Part shown: positions 35,486 through 42,731 of the stretch, one piece after another
How the letters are laid out: every line of letters starts with the position of its first letter
Position numbering within the stretch: position 1 is the first letter of the stretch
DNA from: Bacteroidia bacterium
GTDB lineage: Bacteria > Bacteroidota > Bacteroidia > Flavobacteriales > Flavobacteriaceae
NCBI GenBank assembly: GCA_030427585.1
Contig: JAUIBW010000009.1
Span: 62,001-126,000 of the forward strand
Direction: 5' to 3'
Length of the DNA: 64,000 nt
Made by a program: the position numbers and the translations under genes
Notes under the pieces: model-generated
Told to the model about the DNA's origin: nothing
Seen by the model: only the letters and a program-made list of their open reading frames with translations
Database searches by the model: none

Positions 35486-35633
35486 GCACATCAACTCACT
35501 CTAGATTTTGGATAAAAAGGCTTGTTTATCTCAGATGATTCCAACCTGTAAGATACTCACACAAAAAAAGACACATCCCCGGGTGTCTATAAACGTTCGG
35601 GAAAATTAGTAATCAATATTAAATTTAAACACG

Positions 35634-36413
35634 ATGAAACACACTAGATCATTTTTACAAATTTTATGTATGTCTGTAGGCATACTTTTGGCTACATCTT
35701 GCGAAAACGAAGACAGGATGGAGCAGGAGGAAGCAATAAGCCCTGATAAACAACTGGCAGTTTTTACTTTTTCAAATGGTACCGATTTACAGTTTATACA
35801 AGGTGTTGAAGAAGGAGAACCGGTTATTATGGCTTTAGAATCAGGAAAAGAAGGCCATGAAAATTTTATAGATTTTGATGCCCATTCTATGCTGGACATT
35901 TACCTGTCATTAACTACAAAAGAGCATCCGGTCCCTCAATTATTAATTAATATGGCAGGAGCAACAAAAAATCAGCAAATACTACAAGAAAGAAAGGTGG
36001 TAACCTCTTTAAGCGCTCCTGTAACCTATACCATAGAAAAAATCCCTGGTAAATTATTGTTACCTGCCGGCATATCTCGCGGGTATTGTGATAATATAAG
36101 TGCCGATTATTGTGAATCCGGAGAGTGGGTTGCTCAGGATTGGTGGAAATCTGGTGGTAAATACAAAAAAATAGAAGGGTACTCCTATCTTTTTTCAGAT
36201 AGTGAAAAATCATCTATGACAGTTGAGTTTCAATACCAGAAAAGAAACGGAGATTGGAAAATAAATGACAGTGCTACACATACAGTAGTAAAAGGAGGAT
36301 GGAAAAGGATCACCTATATAGGAGGGTCAAAAAGAAGAAGAGGTTCTTTTCGCTTGGGGGGATCGTTTAATGATCCGTTACACTGGAGAGGATGGACAGA
36401 TGTTCGCAATTAA
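35634..36413 (+). CDS. Unrecognised lipoprotein, family of three paralogues (copy A)
   Basis: A 259-residue lipoprotein with signal ending ILLATSC (Cys23) and a glutamate-rich linker. It shares with 38092-38889 the segments LAVFTFSNGTDLQ, EEGEPVIMALESG, ENFIDFDAHSMLDIYLSLT and VPQLLIN, and the C-terminal WRGWTDVRN motif. The middle has a cysteine pair region YCDNISADYCESGEW, and the last 70 residues are basic and beta-rich (KGGWKRITYIGGSKRRRG). I recognise no known family or enzyme motif. It follows the AraC-GAF regulator and the decayed small lipoprotein on the same strand and is probably their regulatory target. Confidence 0.75.
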   Translation: MKHTRSFLQILCMSVGILLATSCENEDRMEQEEAISPDKQLAVFTFSNGTDLQFIQGVEEGEPVIMALESGKEGHENFIDFDAHSMLDIYLSLTTKEHPVPQLLINMAGATKNQQILQERKVVTSLSAPVTYTIEKIPGKLLLPAGISRGYCDNISADYCESGEWVAQDWWKSGGKYKKIEGYSYLFSDSEKSSMTVEFQYQKRNGDWKINDSATHTVVKGGWKRITYIGGSKRRRGSFRLGGSFNDPLHWRGWTDVRN

Positions 36414-36523
36414 CAAATACCATGTTTTTATATTCTGTTGATGGTGCATTTATTTTAAAGTAGTGGCTTCATATCAAAACAGATGATAAAGACCTTGAAA
36501 AATTATAAAAGTATTGTCATGTT

Positions 36524-36563
36524 AAGTGTGTTGATGTGTAATCCTGAAGCCTTCAACACACTT
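36524..36563. repeat. Inverted repeat in the gap after lipoprotein copy A
   Basis: AAGTGTGTTGA (36524-36534) and its exact complement (36553-36563) with an 18-nt loop. It lies inside a 49-codon open frame (36483-36632) that begins MIKTLKNYKSIVMLSVLMC and may be chance or another decayed small lipoprotein. Confidence 0.55.
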
Positions 36564-36691
36564 ATGACTGGCAATGAAATTGTACTGGAGATCCACCCCT
36601 TTTTTATGCTATATTGTTGTAAATATGTATGATGATAATCTGTTTTATTTTTTATAGCTTATACAGAATTACTCTAAAAACCTGTTATATC

Positions 36692-36998
36692 ATGAAAAAA
36701 TAGATAGTGTATCTTTTTGTTATTATATTTTTTAGCACATGCAATGAAGAAAAGAAATCAGTATTAGTTGGTAAATGGAAATTAACTCATGTTCTTGTGA
36801 TCCCGGAAATGACAAAGGTACTTATCAGAAAGCTGGTCAGGAAAAAGTTATTGAGTTTTTTGCAGATGGTAGTTTACGCTCAACACGGTCATTTTTCCAA
36901 AGAGATGCAAATAAAACCAACGGAATGTCTGGAACATATTTAAAAAAATACTACACTTATCATCCCGTGTATCTCCTCTGAGTCTATAAATAAACTTT
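36692..36998 (+). pseudogene. Decayed lipocalin-like lipoprotein
   Basis: A broken homologue of 22941-23333. From the ATG at 36692 the reading is MKK-stop-IVYLFVIIFFSTC, then VLVGKWKLTHVLV; a one-base loss at about 36800 shifts the frame, after which DPGNDKGTYQK, VIEFFADGSLRS and NGMSGTYLKK follow in the next frame. A second shift comes before the region matching the intact gene's HTLLIIPCTSS. At about 36990-37000 the similarity ends and runs straight into the truncated AraC-GAF sequence. Confidence 0.8.
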
Positions 36999-37046
36999 CA
37001 ACTTTCGGGATTAGGGCATGTTTTCTCAGAAAAAGAACTTCAATTA

Positions 37047-37931
37047 GTGTATTCTAATCCTATATCTATTACGGGGATATTAAGTTATTTTGCTACTTCT
37101 TTGTTTGATAAAAATAAGAGAGATGATGTTTTATTAGATATTGTAGAGAATTGTATTTCTCAATTACAGTTACAGGAATGTAGTATTTATATGATATGTA
37201 AAGAAAATAAGACATTAATTCCCAAAGCAACATATAGTAACAAAAACAATTGTGAAATCACAAAAAGGAAAAAACAAATACCTATCCTAATTGGCGAAGG
37301 AATCTTGAGTAAAGTAGTGCAATTGGGGAAATACCAATGTATAGAAAACATAAGTGTAATTACAGATGATAACAAGAAGTGCATTACAAGAGGATCAAAG
37401 CTTTCTGTTCCTATATTTATAAGGGAGAAGGTAGTAGGAGTTTTGGATGCCGAGCACGACGAGAAAGCATATTTTAAATCACATCATATTGCATTATTTC
37501 TATTGATAGCTAAATTAACAGAAATAAAACTTTCTCAAATCAACGCCAACACTAATACAGTAGTACTCACCAATATTACAAATGACAATGCCTACTTTAA
37601 AGAGTTGAATTTTTTAATGAAAGAAGAAAAAATTTATGTAGACCCTAATTTAGGCCTAGAAAATATTTCAAAAAGACTACAAATAAGCAGTAACTATTTA
37701 TCTCAGTTGATCAATAAACTAGAAGGCTGTAATTTTTCTGATTATATAAATAGTTACAGGATCGAGGAAGTAAAATCTAAACTAAAAGATCCTGATTATG
37801 ATAACTATACCGTATTGGGTATTGCCATGGAATGTGGATTTAATTCGAAATCACCTTTTTATTCTGCATTTAAGAAACACACAGGGGTCTCTCCCAAAGA
37901 ATATAGACAACAGCAACAAATTATGTCCTGA
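37047..37931 (+). CDS. 5'-truncated AraC-GAF regulator (copy B)
   Basis: A 294-residue open frame starting at GTG 37047. It matches residues from about 270 onward of the regulator at 33325-35019: the GAF domain (ILSYFATSLFDKNKRDDVL, KLSVPIFIREKVVGVLDAEH) and the complete AraC HTH domain (GFNSKSPFYSAFKKH). The similarity reaches a few codons upstream to 36993, where a TAA lies in frame. The membrane N-terminus is absent, and no ATG or Bacteroidetes promoter is evident, so it is either a pseudogene or a soluble regulator translated from a rare start. The frame has stayed open, which weakly favours function. Confidence 0.65.
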   Translation: MYSNPISITGILSYFATSLFDKNKRDDVLLDIVENCISQLQLQECSIYMICKENKTLIPKATYSNKNNCEITKRKKQIPILIGEGILSKVVQLGKYQCIENISVITDDNKKCITRGSKLSVPIFIREKVVGVLDAEHDEKAYFKSHHIALFLLIAKLTEIKLSQINANTNTVVLTNITNDNAYFKELNFLMKEEKIYVDPNLGLENISKRLQISSNYLSQLINKLEGCNFSDYINSYRIEEVKSKLKDPDYDNYTVLGIAMECGFNSKSPFYSAFKKHTGVSPKEYRQQQQIMS

Positions 37932-37957
37932 TTTCTTGAAATTCAAACTTTAAGGAC
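37925..37957. promoter_or_regulatory. Palindromic element P2 at the regulator stop codon
   Basis: The same 33 nt as P1 (GTCC...TTGAAATTCAA...GGAC), again overlapping the regulator's TGA and lying about 135 nt before the next lipoprotein start. Confidence 0.6.
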
Positions 37958-38024
37958 ACTTAGAATTTTTAATGTTATTAAAATTGCAGCTCACTTGTAT
38001 TTTATACAGTTGAGTTTGTGTTAT

Positions 38025-38066
38025 AAGGTGAGTAGGTTTTGGGCCCTTAAAATGTACTCACCTTTT
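38025..38066 (+). terminator. Terminator between AraC-GAF copy B and lipoprotein copy B
   Basis: AAGGTGAGTA (38025-38034) and TACTCACCTT (38055-38064) form a perfect 10-bp stem followed by a T run, 26 nt before the lipoprotein ATG. A hairpin so near the start could also act as an attenuator. Confidence 0.7.
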
Positions 38067-38091
38067 TTAAAACATCTTAAAACCTAATACT

Positions 38092-38889
38092 ATGAAAAAT
38101 TTTATCCCTACAAGAATTACATTAATCGAATACATTTCACTTCTGGCATTTGCCACATTCTCTTGCGAGCGAATTAATAATGAAACACTACAGGAAAATA
38201 ATAATGGAGAATTGGCGATTTTTACATTCTCTAATGGAAATACATTACAATTAATTGAAAGTGAAGAAGAAGGAGACCCAGTTCTCTTGGTTATTGAATC
38301 TGGCTCAAATAAAAATATAGAATTCATAGACTTTGACGCTAATTCTATATTAGACATATACCTAAAATTAACTCCTGAAGACTCTCCTCTCCCAAAAATA
38401 ATTGCAGATATCTCTGAAGACAACGATCATTTGCATCGTAGAAGTATTGTTAGAAATTTTGATGCTTCACTAAAATTTAGTGTTGAAAAAATCCCTGAAG
38501 TACTTAAAATGAAAAGGAATACTAAAGCAGATTTTTGCGATGATATTCCTGAGAGTTATAACTATTGTTACAATCGAAAAAAAAGTAAAGTGTCTAATAT
38601 TACATCGAGTAGTCGATGTAAAGTAATGGAAAATTATACCTCTGTTTTTAAAGAATCATACAATGAAGGGAAGTATATGGAAGTAAGACATAGATATAGA
38701 ACAGTATCAGGAGGATGGGCGACGCATGTGAAAGGAAAATACAAGGTATATCCCGGAAAATGGAAACGATTGTCAATACCAGGGAAAATGAAAAGATACA
38801 GAAGGGCAGCACGTAGTGGGGTTAACGCATCAACTGGCCTCGGAACAGAATATGTGTATTGGAAAGGGTATACGGATTTTCGGAATTAA
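38092..38889 (+). CDS. Unrecognised lipoprotein, family of three paralogues (copy B)
   Basis: A 265-residue lipoprotein with lipobox FATFSC (Cys25). It shares with copy A the strings AIFTFSNGNTLQ, EEEGDPVLLVIESG, IEFIDFDANSILDIYLKLT and PLPKIIADI, the FCDDIPESYNYC cysteine region and the C-terminal YWKGYTDFRN. The C-terminal third is very basic (KGKYKVYPGKWKRLSIPGK, KRYRRAARSG). Function unknown. It lies between the truncated AraC-GAF gene and the intact 56-residue lipoprotein gene, all on the plus strand. Confidence 0.75.
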   Translation: MKNFIPTRITLIEYISLLAFATFSCERINNETLQENNNGELAIFTFSNGNTLQLIESEEEGDPVLLVIESGSNKNIEFIDFDANSILDIYLKLTPEDSPLPKIIADISEDNDHLHRRSIVRNFDASLKFSVEKIPEVLKMKRNTKADFCDDIPESYNYCYNRKKSKVSNITSSSRCKVMENYTSVFKESYNEGKYMEVRHRYRTVSGGWATHVKGKYKVYPGKWKRLSIPGKMKRYRRAARSGVNASTGLGTEYVYWKGYTDFRN

Positions 38890-39019
38890 TGCTCTAAATT
38901 TTCATCTAAAAATAAATAATACGATAATTTATACCTGGTATAAAGTAAGGTGTTTCTCCTTTACCTGGTGATGACAAAGCAGGAGAAGCACAAATAGTAT
39001 AACTTAATAATTAAAAACA

Positions 39020-39190
39020 ATGATCACAAATCGTTTAAAGACCCTTTTAACCCTTATCGGGATTATGGTATTAACCGTTTTTACTTTTTCTTGTGAAACA
39101 GATCAGGATGAAACTTATGAAATAGAGCAAATACAACCTGATCCGGGTGATGATGCAGGTTCAGAAGACCCAGAGTGCCCTTCTTGCTGA
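39020..39190 (+). CDS. Small 56-residue lipoprotein with acidic, Cys-ended tail
   Basis: ATG at 39020, TGA at 39188-39190. The signal part is KTLLTLIGIMVLTVFTFSC with lipobox Cys25. The mature peptide is only 32 residues, strongly acidic, and ends PDPGDDAGSEDPECPSC with two further cysteines. A decayed homologue lies at 35226-35385 beside the other regulator copy, so the gene belongs to the repeated cassette. The function is unknown; a small surface or periplasmic tether, or a secreted signal, are guesses. An 11-bp inverted repeat (38950-38960 with 38981-38991) lies just upstream, and a terminator follows. Confidence 0.7.
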   Translation: MITNRLKTLLTLIGIMVLTVFTFSCETDQDETYEIEQIQPDPGDDAGSEDPECPSC

Positions 39191-39242
39191 TTTTATAATT
39201 TCAATATGTTTTTTGGGGTGTTTGATTTCATCCCGATTAAAA

Positions 39243-39276
39243 AAAAGCTGCCCATTCTTTTTAATAGGCAGCTTTT
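39243..39276. terminator. Bidirectional terminator after the small lipoprotein
   Basis: AAAAGCTGCC (39243-39252) pairs perfectly with GGCAGCTTTT (39267-39276), flanked by A and T runs. It separates the convergent small-lipoprotein gene and lipoprotein copy C. Confidence 0.8.
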
Positions 39277-39298
39277 AAAGATCATCATCCTATCTGGT

Positions 39299-40159
39299 TT
39301 ACTTATAGTTTTTGAAATACAAGGCTCCTCCATATGTAAAATGACCCGTATCTTGGTTAAAAGCTTGTACTTTCATTGCTCTTCTATCATAGTTATCATA
39401 TTCCTTTCCCCATACTACTGAGTAATTAGCAGGGATTTTTATGTTAGATACCCATTTATAATTACCCCAGATGTTCATTTTATAAGTCGCTATTTTAATG
39501 TCTTCGTCAAATTCACAATTTGTAATATTAAATCCTAGTTTTTTACACTTGTTATTATTCTTTTTACCTGAGGAATACAAACTGTTGTAACCCCATTCTG
39601 ATGCCCAAGCTTTGTATACCCTGGAGTACATCCCATTATTATCATAAGTTTTCATGTAATCATCAGAATTATCAGGTTCTTGACAAAAATATGGGGGCTC
39701 ATAGATCGCTTTATATGAAGCAAAAACCTTATCTAATGACTTCCCATAAACTGGATCCGATAGTGTATTTACAATACTTCTTTTACTAGCATTGGATTTT
39801 GATTTCTGGTCATTAGATGTATCTAACAAAGCTTTGGGTACTGGGGTATCATTATCTGTTAACGCCAGGAATATTTCTAAAGCATTTGCATTATTTAGAG
39901 GTCCTAACCCCTGAAACGAATCGGTTTTGCCAAGAGCAAGATAAGAGATCCCATCTTCTTCTTTGGTAAAAGATATGGTGGTTTGATCGGGCAAAGTTAT
40001 CGTTGCCAAATGTTTTTGTCCTAAAACCCCTTGTTCTAATGCTGTTTCTGGCTGCAGTTGTTGTGTAAAACTTTCATCTTCTGAGCAAGAGTTAAACAGT
40101 AAGCAACCGATAATTAGAACGATTGCAGGTTTGTTCCTAAAAAGTGATTTGATTTTCAT
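39299..40159 (-). CDS. Unrecognised lipoprotein, family of three paralogues (divergent copy C)
   Basis: A 286-residue lipoprotein with lipobox CLLFNSC (Cys25). It keeps the family pattern in a diverged form: HLATITLPDQTTISF for the first strand, ANALEIFLALTDNDTPVPKALLD for the central helix region and RSIVNTLSDPVYG afterwards. The C-terminal half differs: six cysteines in all, with CQEPDNSDDYMKTYDNN and CKKLGFNITNCEFDE, and an end HFTYGGALYFKNYK instead of the WxGxTDxRN tail. It is on the opposite strand to copies A and B. A perfect 31-nt palindrome (40215-40245) lies 55 bp before the start codon. Confidence 0.75.
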   Translation of the reverse strand: MKIKSLFRNKPAIVLIIGCLLFNSCSEDESFTQQLQPETALEQGVLGQKHLATITLPDQTTISFTKEEDGISYLALGKTDSFQGLGPLNNANALEIFLALTDNDTPVPKALLDTSNDQKSKSNASKRSIVNTLSDPVYGKSLDKVFASYKAIYEPPYFCQEPDNSDDYMKTYDNNGMYSRVYKAWASEWGYNSLYSSGKKNNNKCKKLGFNITNCEFDEDIKIATYKMNIWGNYKWVSNIKIPANYSVVWGKEYDNYDRRAMKVQAFNQDTGHFTYGGALYFKNYK

Positions 40160-40214
40160 TATTTGTGTGAATTTAAATTTTGCTTAAAAAAACAACATCT
40201 TTAATTCACGATTA

Positions 40215-40245
40215 TCCTGATTTCTTGAATATCAAGAAATCAGGA
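40215..40245. promoter_or_regulatory. Perfect palindrome P5 upstream of lipoprotein copy C
   Basis: TCCTGATTTCTTGA, spacer ATA, then the exact complement. The left arm is identical to the left half of P1 and P2, which links this site to the elements at the AraC-GAF stop codons. Position about -56 to -86 from the ATG suits an activator site. Confidence 0.65.
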
Positions 40246-40323
40246 CGCATTATTCTGTATGAATCTCCAATGTATAAAAAGAAGTATGACTATACATTAT
40301 CTTAATTATAAGAAGATACAAAA

Positions 40324-40364
40324 ACCCCTCAAACTATATTTTCCCTTAGTATAGTTTGAGGGGT
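40324..40364 (-). terminator. Terminator of the GG-leader peptide gene
   Basis: ACCCCTCAAACTATA (40324-40338) pairs perfectly with 40350-40364; on the minus strand the hairpin ends in GGGGTTTTTG. It starts 26 nt after the peptide gene's stop. T9 on the plus side makes it usable in both directions. Confidence 0.8.
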
Positions 40365-40389
40365 ACTAATTTTTTTTTTGTAAAAATCC

Positions 40390-40566
40390 TTAATCCCATC
40401 CAAAATTAGTTGGACAAGTAATAATAGTAAATTTTGGCTTGTAGTATATAGGACATCTAGAAGGATTTTTACTATCTACATGGCCACCTTTTATAGATGA
40501 TGGATTCTCTAGTTTTGTAATTTTTAATTTTGAAAGACCTAATTTTTTCCCCTTTGCTTTTCTCAT
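40390..40566 (-). CDS. Orphan GG-leader peptide, RiPP-precursor-like
   Basis: A 58-residue peptide on the minus strand (ATG at 40566, TAA at 40390-40392). The leader is MRKAKGKKLGLSKLKITKLE-NPSSIKGG: regularly spaced K/L/I residues ending in a double glycine at 27-28, the pattern of GG-type leaders of Bacteroidetes ribosomal natural products. The 30-residue remainder, beginning HVDSKNPSRC and ending CPTNFGWD, has two cysteines (38 and 51), several Ser/Thr and aromatic residues. No modifying enzyme or peptidase-transporter lies in the window. It sits 234 nt downstream of a TPR-AraC gene on the same strand and has its own terminator. It could be a bacteriocin-like or signalling peptide; this is an inference from the leader. 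Confidence 0.65.
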   Translation of the reverse strand: MRKAKGKKLGLSKLKITKLENPSSIKGGHVDSKNPSRCPIYYKPKFTIITCPTNFGWD

Positions 40567-40775
40567 AATTTTTAGTTTTTAAAGATTATTATACATATAT
40601 CTTCTCTACCAGTATCAAAATATTATCAATACAATTTCTTATCAAAAATCACACAAAGTGATGATAAAAAACGCCTAACAGTATAAAAAGGATATGTAAG
40701 TTACTTTTTTATGAATTCCAGGAATAAATATAGAGTAAAAAATAGTAAACATGTTACAAATGAGATGGTTATTAG

Positions 40776-40796
40776 TCGAAATTCACAGAATTTCGA
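40776..40796. promoter_or_regulatory. Palindrome just after the TPR-AraC stop, upstream of the GG-leader gene
   Basis: TCGAAATTC-ACA-GAATTTCGA, perfect 9-bp arms. It begins 4 bp after the regulator's stop in the direction of transcription and is about 210 nt before the peptide ATG. A close relative lies at 42643-42667, in front of the regulator. Confidence 0.6.
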
Positions 40797-40800
40797 TAAA

Positions 40801-42480
40801 TTACGTAGTATCTAAGTCATCTAATTTCTTAATGAAATAAGAAGTTTTGATCCCTGTGCTCTTTTTAAAGGCAGACGAAAAAGACTCAGCAGTATTAAAC
40901 CCCATTTCTTCTGCAATACCTTGTATGGTATAGTTCCTAAGTGTTTTGTTTTCTTTTAACTGGGTTACTGCGTATGCAATCTTAAGATCGTTGATATAAT
41001 TGGCAAAATTCTTTTGCTTATGATGATTAATGACTTTTGACAAATACTTTGTATTGGTTTTAATGTCTTTGGCCAAAGAGGTAGTGCTAATATTCTTTTT
41101 TAGATAATGATGATTTTGCTCAAATAGAGCCAGTTTACTCAGGATTTCTTCAACGATATCATTGGGTACCCCAATATCACTTGGAAGTTTTTCGTTAGGG
41201 GCTTCGACCGCTCTGTTTTGAGCAATTAATTGCTCAAACTTTTGCTGATAGGTTTTTCTCTTTTGATATTGGCGATATAAAAAAACAATAGCTACAAGAG
41301 TAAGTAATGAGAGAAAAATCACTAATGAGTTTAGGTTTTTATTATTGCCTTTTAGTTCATTGATCAAGTTTTCTTTTTCTTTTAATAGTAAGGGAGTATC
41401 GAACTCTTTAAATAAACGATTAGATAAAGAAGAGGTTTCCTGGTTAATAATGCTGTCAAATCGTAGTAGTTTATTGATATATTCGAGTTGTTGTTCCTTT
41501 TTATCATTCGCTTTATAAAAATTGATCATAAATTCATAACCTTCCCGAACCTCAATAGGAGTAATTTTTTCGTACTGAAGAATCGAATCTACGGTAAGAA
41601 AGTGTTTTTTGGCAGATAAGATATCTTGTTTTAATAATTGTAGTTTTCCCAAATAAAACTCACCCAAAATGTAAGCTTTTTTGTTTTCGGATCTGGTTTT
41701 ATCGAGAATAGGCAAACCTTTAGCAATACTATCATAAGCATCCTTAAATTTCTCTTTATAAAAGAGATTGATACCTTCATTAATGATAATCAAGCTGTAA
41801 AACCTATTATAATAATGCTCTGACTTTTGTGATCGTTTAATTGCTTTATAATGATATGTTGAAGCAGAATCCAGGAGATTATTATAGCGATAAGATTCTG
41901 CTAAAGGAACAGTTGCTTTTAAATATCGGATTGTATCGGTAATATGTTTTGTTGTTATATAGGCATAATATTCTTTAAAAAGAGGTAGAGCTTCTTCATG
42001 CTTTCCTATTTCAGTCTTGATACAGGCAATATTATGCTTGGTGATATAGATGTATTCAATATTTTGAACCTTTTCTGCAAGCATCAGAGCTTGTAAGTAA
42101 TTGTCAAGTGCAAGAGTGTAATTACCTTTACGAAAATAATACCCTCCTTTAAAAGAGTATGATCTAATTATGATATTCTGATTTAAACCTGTACTCAAAG
42201 TAATAGAACGATCTAATAAAGCTATTTTTTCTGATTCTTCTTCAATATAATAGGATAATCGACTATACGCATTAGCCATTTTTATCTTATCATTTTCTAG
42301 AATCGCTTTTTTTAGATAAGTATTAAGGTAAATCTTTGCAGACAAAGTATCTCGGTAAGCTTTTAGATAATGATTATATAAATTCTCATAATCCAAAGCT
42401 TTTAAAGAATCAGGAATTACAAAATCTTCTTTCTGTCCGGTAGTAATTTGTACACAACATAGCAAAAAAATGATAATCAT
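40801..42480 (-). CDS. TPR-sensor transmembrane AraC-family regulator (second copy)
   Basis: A 559-residue regulator with signal MIIIFLLCCVQITTGQ, TPR-like helices over about 25-360 (for example YYFRKGNYTLALDNYLQAL and IGKHEEALPLFKEYYAY), a transmembrane helix (LNSLVIFLSLLTLVAIVFLY) and a C-terminal AraC HTH domain (KVINHHKQKNFANYINDL, GIAEEMGFNTAESFSSAFKK, TGIKTSYF). The frame extends to a TTG at 42528, but the ATG at 42480 begins a normal signal peptide. It is paralogous to 21032-22750. It is flanked by related palindromes before its gene (42643-42667) and just after its stop (40776-40796), which suggests autoregulation and control of the GG-leader peptide gene. Confidence 0.9.
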   Translation of the reverse strand: MIIIFLLCCVQITTGQKEDFVIPDSLKALDYENLYNHYLKAYRDTLSAKIYLNTYLKKAILENDKIKMANAYSRLSYYIEEESEKIALLDRSITLSTGLNQNIIIRSYSFKGGYYFRKGNYTLALDNYLQALMLAEKVQNIEYIYITKHNIACIKTEIGKHEEALPLFKEYYAYITTKHITDTIRYLKATVPLAESYRYNNLLDSASTYHYKAIKRSQKSEHYYNRFYSLIIINEGINLFYKEKFKDAYDSIAKGLPILDKTRSENKKAYILGEFYLGKLQLLKQDILSAKKHFLTVDSILQYEKITPIEVREGYEFMINFYKANDKKEQQLEYINKLLRFDSIINQETSSLSNRLFKEFDTPLLLKEKENLINELKGNNKNLNSLVIFLSLLTLVAIVFLYRQYQKRKTYQQKFEQLIAQNRAVEAPNEKLPSDIGVPNDIVEEILSKLALFEQNHHYLKKNISTTSLAKDIKTNTKYLSKVINHHKQKNFANYINDLKIAYAVTQLKENKTLRNYTIQGIAEEMGFNTAESFSSAFKKSTGIKTSYFIKKLDDLDTT

Positions 42481-42642
42481 CTTTTTGTAAAAGGAAGTGA
42501 AAAAGAGATATGTTTTTTTTACTTTCAAGGGTTTTTGATCTATTTATCTAGCTATAAAGATACTATTTTCTGGATTTTGTAGTACTGTACAATTTTAATA
42601 ACTCAAACAACTGATAATCAGTTGATTAAAATCAAAAATCAA

Positions 42643-42667
42643 TCTCGAAATTCTCAGAATATCGAGA
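42643..42667. promoter_or_regulatory. 25-bp palindrome in the divergent regulator-regulator region
   Basis: TCTCGAAATTCTCAGAATATCGAGA: arms of 12 with one mismatch around a central C. It shares the TCGAAATTC-N3-GAATxTCGA core with 40776-40796. It lies between the divergent TPR-AraC and AraC-GAF genes, just upstream of the promoter at 42676-42707. Confidence 0.65.
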
Positions 42668-42675
42668 TATTTCGC

Positions 42676-42707
42676 TTGCTTTCAAGGGTATTGTCATTAT
42701 ATATTTG
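42676..42707 (+). promoter_or_regulatory. Promoter of AraC-GAF copy C
   Basis: TTG at 42676-42678, 21 nt, then a perfect TATATTTG at 42700-42707. The start is predicted near 42714, 18 nt before the ATG at 42732, which supports that ATG over the in-frame TTG inside this box. Confidence 0.6.
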
Positions 42708-42731
42708 GATTGGACAAAAAAATCAATCATC

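Larger units (their letters stand above)
36993..38040 (+). repeat. Duplicated block, copy 2
   Basis: Second copy of the block at 34089-35124. Its left edge joins the decayed lipocalin at an AACTTTC-like sequence present on both sides of the junction; its right edge lies in the terminator region after the regulator. Confidence 0.85.
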
